A DNA stretch of 64,000 nucleotides from Balanoglossus misakiensis (lineage: Eukaryota; Hemichordata): the NCBI GenBank assembly GCA_040954595.2, contig CM082588.2:1860001-1924000 (forward strand). Reading direction: 5' to 3'. Numbering within the stretch: position 1 is the first letter of the stretch; each line of letters starts with the position of its first letter. Shown here piece by piece: positions 1 through 11,200 of the stretch. Position numbers and translations under genes: made by a program. Below the pieces are notes generated by a model, which saw only the letters and a program-made list of their open reading frames with translations, ran no database searches and was not told where the DNA came from.

Positions 1-81
1 AAGTCCATTACACTCAGTTTTTGCACGATTTTGGCCTTTTTAACATTTCACAATAGAATACCTGTTTCTTTGAATTATCAG

Positions 82-1645
82 GTGATCAAGCATCCGTCCA
101 GAGTTATTGAACTGCAGTTGAAGAAGAAAGGGTTCAGTATGTTACCTGGACAGTATGTGTTTATACAGTGTCCCAAGATTTCACGTCTGGAATGGCATCC
201 GTTCACACTCACCTCGGTATGTCATACACTGCACAGCTGATTTTCCAACTCCAGTAACACACTGCAGTCACAGCACTGAATACTGTCTGAAATTTCGTCA
301 TTGTACAGACAAGTATAAACAAGGCACATGCTACTAAGAGGTCAAAGTTCAAATGGCATTTGATTTGCTTATATTCAGGCTCCTGAGGAGGACACTTTCA
401 GTGTTCATGTGCGTATAGTTGGAGACTGGACTGAAGCTTTATCCAAAGCATGTAAAGCAGACGAAATAGAATTCCAAGCACCATCCAAAATGCCCAGGTT
501 TGTGATTGCCTGTCTATATGTATTTCAATTGGCCATTTATATGACCTTTACATCCTGGCACTTTCGCTTGTATGAGATGACCTCATACTATGCAAATGAA
601 TCTTAATTTTAATTTGCCTACAGTCTTGGCATAGATGGTCCCTTCGGTACATCAAGCACAGATATATTCCGATACAACGTTGGTGTGTGTGTCGCTGCTG
701 GTATTGGAGCAACTCCATTTGCATCAGTGTTGAAATCTATTTGGTAGGTAGTCAACATTTGTACTTTCTTCTCATGTGCTCGGTCTCCATGTATGGCTGT
801 ATGTTTATCTTTATCAAATTTATCCTTCCTCTTCCAGGTATAAATACAACAACCCTGATGACGATTTGAAACTACAGAAAGTCTACTTCTATTGGATCTG
901 TCCAGACACCAATGCATTTGAATGGTTTGCAGACTTGCTGCAACATCTTGAACATCAGATGGTGGAGCAAGGCAAACACAATTTCCTAGACTATAATATT
1001 TTTCTGACTCGAGGCTGGGATGCAAATCAGGTGGGTACAACTGAAACCAACTGGCAAGCAACATTTGTTGCTCTGATAAGTGGCAAGAGTGACATGTGAG
1101 AACAACAGGCAACGTGTTCTTTGTATATTTGTGACTGAGAGTGTAGTGAGTCATCACTAAACTAATTTGTACACATCTTTGTATATATTTCTATTGAAGG
1201 CAAGGAATATTTATTTACATGAGGGTGATGAAGCTGATGTTGTCACAGGACTGAGACAGAAAACTCACTACGGCAGACCACAGTGGGATCAGATTTTCCC
1301 AAGCATAGCAGCTGCTCACCCTGGGTAAATAGTTTATACCACCCCTATTCTCTAATGGAGTCTTCCATTTCAGTCACATGACACAATGTCTGATTTGATG
1401 ACCTTGCTGGTATTAAAGAACCAAAACCTGGAATTACAGTAACCACAAAATGACTTCCTGAGATTTTTTTTCTAATAGAATCAACTGATGTATCATAATA
1501 CTTGTTTTTATTTGCCAGGATCAACATTGGAGTATTTTTCTGCGGTCCGAAGTCTCTATCCACTGTGCTACACAAGAAGTGCAATGAATTTTCGACAATT
1601 AAACAAGATGGTGCCAGATTTCATTACAACAAAGAAAACTTTTAA
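82..1645 (+). CDS. NOX2: NOX2-like NADPH oxidase, C-terminal part (5' exons outside window)
   Basis: This is the dehydrogenase half of a superoxide-producing, membrane-bound NADPH oxidase of the NOX1/2/3 type. Exons by splice sites are 82-216, 379-497, 624-743, 838-1030, 1200-1324 and 1519-1645, giving 272 residues that stay in frame to TAA. Seen: an FAD-binding stretch ([17 protein letters not shown]), a nucleotide-binding loop (GPFGTSS then [17 protein letters not shown]), the NADPH-ribose region ([15 protein letters not shown]), the FCGP motif and a C-terminus ending NKENF. That ending is typical of NOX2-clade proteins and argues against NOX4, NOX5 or DUOX. The heme-bearing transmembrane half must lie upstream. 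An AATAAA lies at 1954-1959. Family known; orthology to NOX2 specifically is inferred. Confidence 0.93.
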
Positions 1646-3303
1646 GTGAAGATTTCCTGCAATATTATATTTTATGGGAAACACTGTATTTTAAAGGAAA
1701 GTGATGAGTTTTTGTACCCCACCAAGCATTACTATCACCACTGTACACTGAAAAACTTTTGAATTTAAAAAAAAAATAGTTTGTAGATGTCACTTTGTGC
1801 TAGAATTATTTTTTCTCTTTGAGCTTTAACATGACAGGGTTATGAGACATTCTTTTCAAGAGCAATATTTTGAATTTTTTGCAAGTACATATTCCAAGTG
1901 CCTCTTTCTAGGAAAATGTTGTACAGTATATACACAATGTATTTTTAACGATGAATAAAATAATGTGAATTTTTTTGGATATTGAGCAGTTTTTGTAAGA
2001 TTTATATATCTTTAAAAATCACACACAACGATGATATTGACACCCAGGCAATAGCAATGTTAAAATAGAGCATTCAATATCATAAGATTGGAAGCGATCA
2101 GAGCCATAACCGACGTTTTCTCCATTGTGAACACCCCTGGATATATTTACTGGTTCGTCCCTTAGCAGGAGCTTGGTGACGGACATGCATAGGCATGCAT
2201 AGTGACCGTGCTGTACAGTGCTAGAGCGAGCGAGAGATCAGTTTGCTTACTACGAAGAAACGACATCGTATCAGTTGTGGTAAGTATTTTTGTACGACAT
2301 GCACGTACACAGATAGGGCGGCTGCGTAATTCAGGTAGCTAGGGGCGTTGACAAGTGTAAACAAAACCATAGACACCTGATGCGTTGGCTGCCTGCATGT
2401 GCCATGGCATCTCTCCACAGTAATGTTGATCTCCACGGTACATCACCTCCCAGTCCCTGGGTGTGGTAGTGGGCTATTTTTTTAATAGAGTGCATGTCAG
2501 TACAGGGGTCACCACACCCCCCCCCCCCCTCGACGGTCAGATGGCCGTCGTTGCTAGCTACGATAGCTGTCTTCATACATGTACAGTGTAGCTGTATATG
2601 TCGATTACGGGATCGATTTCATTTGTATTATGGTGTTCGGACGTTGTTTTTCATTCTTGTGCTCAATGAAAACAAAAGCAACAAAAGAAACGTTTTTCTA
2701 TGCTCTAGACAGTGCACTTTATAATTAAGCAGCTACATGTACTAGTAAACGGTGAACGACAGTTTGAGGATTGTAAATCATTTTGCCTTCCTTTAGTGTG
2801 GCCTGTTTCACACTTTTAAAAACGGTTGTCTATTTTACATTGCTCACAATTATCTTTTATTATTCAACCTCTGCTATTGTCCGGAGAGGTTGCAATTGTT
2901 CTCCAGATTAGTTTCCACGGAAGACAAAACACTGCTGACCATAATCGAAAATCACAAAGGCAATTATACAACGTGTGACCCAGAAAAAGTCATAAAATCC
3001 TATAAATAAATTCCTAGTCATTGAACACGCTGACAAAGTTAGTCGTGCAGAGCGCGTAAAGTCTTGCCATGGAAGTCTCTTAGTATTTCCATGGTCTTGC
3101 AGCTACAAGTTTTCCATTTTGGTAGAACAATTGAACTAGTGAGAAGATAAATAAATAAAATAAAGACAATAAAACAAAGCCACTTTTTATGCATGCATGC
3201 TTGCCTGAACTACCTTGGGAACTACCCTATCAGAAATTTCTGGGGACACAGTGCAAACACTGTGGCGACCTGCTTATATTGACAGACTTTATTTCTTGCT
3301 TAG
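1646..3303. other. NOX 3' UTR, intergenic DNA and probable FSP1 non-coding first exon
   Basis: The AT-rich NOX 3' UTR comes first. Around 2200-2280 there is a purine-rich segment ending in a strong donor (TTGTG then GTAAGT at 2281). It could be the non-coding first exon of the FSP1 gene, because a pyrimidine-rich acceptor (TTTCTTGCTTAG) ends at 3303, 110 bases before the FSP1 ATG. A poly-C tract lies at 2517-2529. No coding potential was recognised. Confidence 0.4.
1954..1959 (+). terminator. Poly(A) signal of the NOX gene
   Basis: AATAAA hexamer about 310 bases after the NOX stop codon in an AT-rich stretch, the first good hexamer downstream. Cleavage position was not determined. Confidence 0.6.
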
Positions 3304-3413
3304 GCACCAAAAGATTTAGCTACCAAAAGGACCTGCAATTCAACGTTAATAGGCCTTTACGCGCAACTCTACTTGAAATACTCTCATCAAACCGAGGAAA
3401 AAATACCAGGACA

Positions 3414-6034
3414 ATGGGAGGGAAACCTTCCAGTCTGACCCCAGAATCCCACGTCGTCATTGTCGGGGGAGGGTTCGGTGGACTCAACGTTGCTAAGCGT
3501 CTTAGAGGAAAGAGTAATTTCACCCTGATTGATGGCAGAGAGGGAATCCATTACAATTTAGGTGCATTGAGAGCTGCTGTACAACCAGGTAGGTGATTGA
3601 CATATGTCTATTAGTTAGGATAAATTAAATCATTTGAAGTGATGTCAAATAGTCACCCATTTTCAACTGAAGAAACGTAAAATAACTACTGTCGAGATGG
3701 GTGTGGATGACACTGTTATGTTTAAGTACCTGACTTGTTTAGATGGTGGCATCTTTGTGAACAGAAGTCGGTGGATTTCATGGTATAAAATTATGAGATA
3801 CCGATTAAAATCTTTGAACCATTTCCCCCTCTTAGGTTTTGCAGCTGCCACGTTTATACCATACAGTGAATTGATCGGAGATAATTTCAAACGAGGCGTT
3901 GTCACCGAAATTGACACATCGGGGAAGACTGTAACCCTGGGAGACGGAAGCAGTATCACGTACACGCACCTGGTCATTGCCACGGGAACAACAGCCCCGT
4001 TCCCCGGACAAGTGCCGTCCGATAGTGACATTGACAATGCCGTTAGCATGTACGATAAAGCGATCGATGAGGTGAGGGCGTGGGTTGTCAAATAAATATT
4101 AAAAAACTGAGATATGGCACTGCACTATACTAAGTGTACCGAGTATCCTGGTGTTGCAGGTACATGTACTTGGTTCGGCCATCTTTCTCTGTAATCTCTG
4201 CGCTGTCCTCAACCTTTGGGGGTTTCATTTCTACCTGGTACAATGTTCCGCATGAAATCTCTATTTTTCGACGAACCAGATACCTTGCTGACGTACACTT
4301 GACAATGCCTTATCAACAGAATAACTTTAAATGTAATTCTTTCGAGAAAAATGAGATAAAAACTTTACTTACTGTAGAGAGGGCTGCAAGCCAGTAGAAA
4401 AGACACCTTCAATTTTCGTCGTCACTTTCCACGACCGATGGTCTATGTACATTATCCTAATGAGGCCACCAAAATCTTGAAAATCCAGTCCATATCGTCA
4501 CAGTCATGACCTTCCTATTCACTTGGTTGTCGGAAATTGCTCCTGGTAAAGAATATGGTCGTTGCCGTCACAACTTTCAGCCATGATGTTTGCACGTCAA
4601 AGACTGAGTCTCGAATGATGGAAGTGGCACCTCACTGACCATCTGTCAAATGAACTGGCTGACAGCTATCCAATCAAAATGTGTTATTCACCAGGTGCAT
4701 TTTGTGAAGCTTGTGATTGGGTGATGTGAGAAGTTGATTAGCATACCCAAATCACGTATGCCGTCTTCAATGCTAAACGATGTACTCATGGCCTGCAATC
4801 GTTTAAATTTCACTTCACTGATCCTTTTTATTTAAATTTTGTGTGTGTGATAGATTAAGGCATCATCCAAGATCGTGATCATTGGAGGTGGTGCAGTCGG
4901 TGTAGAGCTGGCTGGTGAGATTGCTACTGATTATAAAGACAAGGAAACAACGTTGATCCATCCCAGGGAAATTCTGGTTGATCCAATGTTGGTGCCTAAA
5001 GCTCAGAAACAAATGAGAGATCAACTTGAAAAGCTAGGAGTTAAACTTATACTTGGTGAGTGAGACGCACTTGGACGTTGATACCACAGAACATGAAATC
5101 ATGAATTCATGAACAGTTAGAACATTGTGTTCACTGTTCAGAAAACGTTTCAGATTTTTGAGTTCATGTATGATGCTGATCAGTACATTTTGTCACATTT
5201 TACCTAATGTTCACCAGGTGAAAGAGTCAGCAACATGGCCGAGTTGCCACGGGAACACACCACAGAAGTTTTTAAGGTGGTTACAGATAAGGGAACTGAA
5301 ATAGAAGCTGATTTGGTCTTTGTTTGCACTGGTGGTAAAGTCAATTCATCAGCCTATGAAAAAAATCTAGGTGAGCTATATTCCTCTATTCTTATTCAAT
5401 AGACCTACATTGCATTAACCTTTTCACTATCATGGTTTGGTCAAAATCCATTGTTTTCTATGGTAAGTTGGACCTCTACTTATAGAAGGGCGGGGGGAAG
5501 TGTTAAAGGAACACAATCGCCTCAACTTTACATATGTTCATATATAGTCATTAGTAGGTTTCAAACAGATCAAAGTTCATTATGTTATTAATATTGCAGG
5601 AGACAAAATGAACGAGAGAGGTCAGCTAAAGGTCACTGATTACCTCCAGGTGGAGGGTTTGGATGATGTCTATGCTGTTGGTGATTGCAATGATGTCAAA
5701 GAGACGAAAATGGCTCTCAGAGCTGAAAATCAAGCAGAAGTATTTGTGAAGAACTTGGTTAAAGAAGCAAGTGGGAAGAATAAGAAACCGTATAAACCAC
5801 GTAAGTTTGACCTTTGAATTTTTGGATTTCAATACCAGTCAACTTCGGCCAATCAACATAATGTTTTGGTTTCCAGAGGGTCCAATGATGGCGGTGTCTA
5901 TCGGACGCAGTGGAGGTGTCTTCCAGGCTGGTTCCATGGTATTCGGTGGTTGGGCAACGAAAAACATAAAGAGTGGTGATATGTTCATCAAAAAGTTTTA
6001 TAAGGGCTGGGGAATGAAAGTGCAGAAGATATGA
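3414..6034 (+). CDS. AIFM2: Ferroptosis suppressor protein 1 (AIFM2), complete
   Basis: This is an FAD-dependent NAD(P)H:quinone oxidoreductase that reduces ubiquinone and vitamin K at the plasma membrane and on lipid droplets, so blocking lipid peroxidation. Exons are 3414-3588, 3836-4071, 4854-5055, 5218-5370, 5600-5800 and 5877-6034, giving 374 residues against about 373 in vertebrates. The chosen ATG gives MGGKPSS, an N-myristoylation signal like that of the family; an upstream in-frame ATG at 3189 would bury it. Seen: FAD Rossmann motif VIVGGGFGG near residue 15, NAD(P)H motif IVIIGGGAVG near 144, and the second FAD motif VYAVGDC. Intron 2 holds a dispersed repeat (4269-4770) and intron 4 a 92-bp inverted-repeat element. 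AATAAA lies at 6484. Identification is firm. Confidence 0.95.
4269..4770. repeat. Dispersed repeat, copy 1 (intron of AIFM2)
   Basis: This roughly 500-bp segment recurs in the same orientation at 37937-38455, with long matching blocks such as TTTTCGTCGTCACTTTCCAC, GAATGAGGCCACCA-like sequence, GTTTGCACGTCAAAGACTGA and CAGGTGCATTTTGTGAAGCT. No transposase, RNA polymerase III boxes or clear terminal repeats were seen, so it is probably a non-autonomous or decayed element. Confidence 0.8.
5415..5506 (+). repeat. Short TIR element (MITE-like), copy A
   Basis: A 92-bp element in AIFM2 intron 4, bounded by TTAAC..GTTAA ends and carrying the core CCATTGTTTTCTATGG. It is the reverse orientation of the 93-bp copy at 12613-12705. 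Ends and core match between the copies, with scattered substitutions. Confidence 0.65.
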
Positions 6035-8245
6035 ATGAAATAGACTGGTGACTTCCGTGGGTTCAAGTCGGGATCTCACTAACCATGGGTTGTTATTGTG
6101 TATTTATTGGTTGATATTATTATACTAACAATTTTGCTCTCTTATCATTCAAAGAGACAATTTAACAGGGATAGAAATACTTTATTTTCCAATACTTGTT
6201 TTCCAAATTACAGTTTTGCAAAAAAGCATGTTTTTTACGGGTTGTAAAGGAATAACACGAACATTAAATGTCATATTTCCAAATTCCAAATCAATTAGTC
6301 ACAAATAACATAAACCAACACAGAAGCAATGAATACAGTCAACGCTGTAACACTATATGTACCATTTCTATAGAACTCTACAGATCTCAACAAAACATGA
6401 AAGCATCATGTAACCCACATGCCACATGTGTGGCTGTATAAAGTGCCTGTAGCTTAAACGCCTTGTTCAAATCTTTTGTTTCCAATAAACAGTTACATGT
6501 TAACACATAGGCTTTCTTGTTTGCCTTCACTGTTCTGCCCTGGGATCGAGGAAAAGGCCTTTAATATCGCCTACACATGAGTGACATCATTTCAATCTAC
6601 AATCTAATAAATACATGCATACATACATTTTGACAGAAAATTAGTTATAGCAACTAAAGGATTGTTTGTATATGCCTGGAAAAACTACAATTCAACGAAT
6701 ACAATATCACTGAAGTAATGATATGATACTGTTTTATAAAGTTTTCAAACACAGAACTACAAAAGAAAAAAAGTAACATAGGGGGACTTTTATTGAATTT
6801 GGCCCATTTTGCTTTTGGTCAATCATATAACAGCCTTTGTAAACCATTCTTTCTACTTTCTGGTGAAAAAGTAGCTAGCCTCTTATATCATGGTGAAACC
6901 CTTTCAGCGACAGGGGGCCTGTATTCAAATGAGCACACGTCTTCAGCCTATCAAATTACAGCCAAGGTATACCAGCCCCCTAACTTGCTGGTATTAAGTA
7001 AGGTTCAACACAAAAAATCAAAGCAGACAAGAAACCATGCCATGCGAGTTTACAGCCTGAACAAATCACCAGTTACAGCCTCAGTGTACTACTGGTTGTC
7101 CAGTTTTCTAATAAACAGCCTCCAGCAACACAGAGGGAAACCCTTACAGCCTAAGGAGCCCTAATTCAAAGAGGGAAACCCTTACAGCCTAAGGGGCCCT
7201 AATTCAAAGAGGGAAACCCTTTCAGCCTAAGGGGCCTTAATTCAAAGAGGGAAACCCTTTCAGCCTAAGGGGCATTAATTCAAAGAGGGAAACCCTTTCA
7301 GCCTAAGGGGCATTAATTCAAAGAGGGAAACCCTTTCAGCCTAAGGGGCCTTAATTCAAAGAGGGAAACCCTTTCAGCCTAAGGGGCATTAATTCAAAGA
7401 GGGAAACCCTTTCAGCCTAAGGGGCCTTAATTCAAAGTACAGTTTTCAGCCAATCACTTCACAGCCTGGGGTCGCCTTAACTATAATATACGCTCAAAAA
7501 GCAAAACAAAAGTGAACAGTATTTTTTTTACAAATGCGTAGCATTCACAAGAACAACTGTATATCAAAAATGTAGAAATTCACAATTATAAAACACTGTC
7601 CAATATATAAATCTGATGTACAAACCAAACATCAAAGTATCAATGTGATTAAATATTTGTATCCCCACTAGGTACAATATTGTTTACTTCAATAATAAAT
7701 AATCATTTGAAAAATAGTGTAAATTTTTAATAATCAATATATGTAATGTTTTTTTAAAAATTAATGACTGAATTTATCACCATTTCCAGGCTCACTGGAC
7801 TGGTTTAGTTGTGTTAATTTTGACAAAAATGGTTGGATACACTGTAGGTATGTGTTGTCTGTGTAAATGTTCAGAAAGCACACTGCTAAAACGTAAACAG
7901 TGATAGCCTCATCAGCGTACAATGACTTCGTAAAACTTCAGTTCTGAAGCAAAAAACACAACAATCTTCACAAAAACACATTTGAACACAAAAATACTCA
8001 CAGCTGAGTAAAACGACACACGGTTTGAATTTGGTGTACAAAAGATTACATCACCAGTTGGCGTGTGGCATGTAATATATAAGGTGTTTTTTTTCTTGAT
8101 ACAAGACATTGGTATGCCTTTCTTTCAAACCATTTGTTTTCATATGCATCAATGTCGGAAAATGCACGTAACGGAGATAATAGTGATAAACAGACCGTAG
8201 TGTCACGATGTCTTCTTGTGCTGGTGTTGGTCATGCAGTTGTCTT
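6035..8245. other. Convergent 3' region between AIFM2 and the ABC transporter
   Basis: AT-rich DNA holding the 3' UTRs of both converging genes. AATAAA at 6484-6489 fits AIFM2. Reverse-strand AATAAA (6789-6794) or ATTAAA near 7726 could serve the transporter. A 38-bp minisatellite sits at 7131-7436. No coding sequence was recognised. Confidence 0.5.
7131..7436. repeat. 38-bp tandem minisatellite, eight copies
   Basis: Eight head-to-tail copies of a 38-bp unit containing GAGGGAAACCCTTTCAGCC and AAGGGGCCTTAATTC. Copies differ mainly at ACAGCC/TCAGCC and GGGGCC/GGGGCA. More decayed relatives of the unit occur from about 6890, for example GAAACCCTTTCAGC. Confidence 0.92.
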
Positions 8246-11200
8246 TTATGAAACCTGTGTGTTGTTGAGACGGTAGTAGACTCCTTCCTTGGCGATCAGA
8301 TCGTCGTGTTTGCCCTTCTCAACGACCTTGCCATGTTGAATCACGAAGATCACATCAGCGTCCTGTATTGTGGACAGTCTGTGGGCGATGACAATACAGG
8401 TACGACCCTCACTGGCTTTATCCAAAGCCTCCTGCACCACCTGTTACAGCAGAAAGGAAAACATAGCCAAAACATGACCAGGATTTTTCCACAAAATGAT
8501 TCTATGGAAAATAGAGCTCTTTCATTGTATAATTTTACACACATGTACCAGTGATTTGCACAAGGCATATGTACTGGCAATAGTAATTTTCACATGAAAT
8601 AAATAAAAATATTTGATCAACAGTCTGACAACCATTAAATTAACAGACACAACTGACAAGGAATCACTGACAAGTGTGGAGCTGTCAGAAGCACCTGACC
8701 TGTCAACTTTGACCTCTTACCTTCTCACTTTCTGTATCGAGAGCAGAAGTGGCCTCATCCAGGAGGAGAATCTTGGGGTTTCTGACAAGAGCACGGGCAA
8801 TAGCCACTCTCTGCTTCTGACCTCCAGACAGTTGGGTGCCCTTATCTCCGACTTTGGTTTCGTAACCCTGGAGACAAAACAAACACAAGCATGTTTATTA
8901 TAAGGTGTTTGTGTTTTAATAAAAGAATCATGAGTATGCACACTGCATGTGTTTAACCAGAAACCACATGGTTCTCCCCTTACACATAGACAGGCTATAC
9001 AAATATCCTCCCTGTCATATGTCCAACATGTAAATATGGCATGGGAGCATAATACGCAAGTTCATGTACTTTATAAAAGGCCTAAGGCTGTGCAGATGAA
9101 GTGCAAAGGAATCAAAGGAGGGAGGAAAATGACTAAGGCAGGAGAGATCCATATTTCTTGATAATTATACTCACTAATGGCAGAGTATTGATGAAGTTGT
9201 GTATATTGGCGTTTTTGGCAGCCTCGATGACTTCATCCATAGACACATCCCTGGAGTTGTCACCATACGCAATATTCTCAGCAATAGTGCAGTCGAACAA
9301 GATGGGTTCCTGTGACACAATACCGATCTGTTTCCTCAGCCACTGGATGTTCAGTTCTGTCAAATCATGGCCGTCCAAGGTCTGCAAGAACAAAAGTGGG
9401 CAATCACTGGAAATGCTGAACAATGATCATTGTAATGTACACGTAATTGAATTAAGAGTTACACGTAAAGTGCTGATGTCTGATGGTGGGGTACCCCCAT
9501 TGTTTTTTTCCCTAGGGTCAATGTCTGTGATGCACCAAAGTAAAGCTACATACCACCTGTCCAGCAAGGGGATCATAGAATCTCTCTGTCAACTGAATGG
9601 CAGTACTCTTGCCACAACCGCTGCTGCCGACCAGAGCCACTCTCTGTCCCGGGTTGACTTTGAGTGCCAGACTTCTCAGCACTGGCATGTCTGGTCTGGT
9701 CGGGTAACGGAACTTCACGGTGTGGAACTCTACCATGGAGTTGCACTCGTCCTGAAACCAAGTTTCCATGCAGATTATAAGATATGCAGTACGGAAAACG
9801 TGTTCTTGGTAACATATAGGCTCATCTTTCACCCTAGTGATGATAATGAACTTGCTATGTATGTCGAGATTGGGTGTTCATAATCTTTCAATAGCAACCT
9901 AGGCATGCAATGAACCCTTTGGAACCGCCTGAAAATTCCAGTTTCCCAGATATATACTTACAGGTGTGATTCCATCAGTATTGCTGCTGTCTATTTCCGG
10001 TTTCCTATCCAGCAGTTGAAAGATGTTGTTGGAAGCAACCTTGGCCTTGGCAGCATCTGGAGCGAAGGCACTGGCCTGACCCAAAGCCATGGCACCAAAG
10101 GCTATAGCTGAGAACACTCTGTGCAACAGTAGGGGTAAAAACAAAAACATTGGAAGGGTTAAGTACTAGCTTTTGGTGTAAAAATTGAACAAGTCTACAT
10201 GTGGATTTATACTAGCATGTCCTGTTTTATACCACACACTCTTAAGCACCCATCTGTTAAAATTATAATTCGTAATAAGCCACACTGTTGAGAATGGTGA
10301 ATCTTTGATACTCACAAGAAGACATCCTCAAAGGTCATTTCGCCCAACTCTATCATCCAGGCACCAAATCTGAACGCCACGGCGTGGACCAGGAAGACCA
10401 CACCCTGAGCGAATCCAGACGCCAGACCGAATACATGGGCTTTCTTCAAGGCGTCTTTGTGTGGAGCGTGCAGCAGGTCGTGGTAGAGCTGATAGAAAGT
10501 CTTCTCTCGGGTCAGTGATGCTACTGTTCTCATATTCTCAATAGATTCCGAGGCAACCTGTGGAGGAGGAGGATGATAATGATGATGATGAAAATAAATT
10601 TCTTTGGACACTGATTTCATAAGGATTCCTTGGAACTATTAAGCGATTAAATACCTTGCCAGCATCTTCTAGAGCATCTTGGTCCGAGGTAGCATACCCA
10701 GCCAACATTTTCATCTGAAGAAATCCACCGATGGCCATGAACGGTACACAGGCCAACACTACCAAGGTCATCTGCCATCCAAAGTAGAAGGCTATGATGA
10801 TGCCGGTCCCCATGTTGGCTATGTTCTGCACAAGTGTGGCGATACGGATTCCTGCAGCCTGGGAAATAGAGACAAAGAATCCAAGATATTAATTTTCCAC
10901 TCAAATTAAATTTCTCATAATTTGAACAGCTGATAAGTGTGCACTTATCAAGTCCAAGGTGATTTCAAACTCAATATCAATGGAGTTGGACCAAACCATG
11001 GTGATAAAATTTCAACTCATATTCATGTGTTATTCTGAGAACTCATGATGCTATCAACACCAATGATACACTCACCCCTTGAACCATGGACGCATCAGAA
11101 GCAAGTCGAGTGGTCAATGCACCAGTACTGTTCTTCTTGTCATCAAACCAGCCAATCTCCTGCAACAACACACATGCAGAGAATCGTTGTCATGCTCACA

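Noticed and set aside
618-1157. 179-codon open frame antisense to the NOX exons
   Set aside because: It overlaps two well-conserved NOX exons on the opposite strand and matches no family.
3189-3413. Longer N-terminus for FSP1 from an upstream in-frame ATG
   Set aside because: It would bury the MGGKPSS myristoylation start, and a good acceptor ends at 3303 within this stretch, making most of it intron and UTR.
7131-7436. CRISPR-like array
   Set aside because: Units are contiguous with no unique spacers and the genome is animal; it is a minisatellite.
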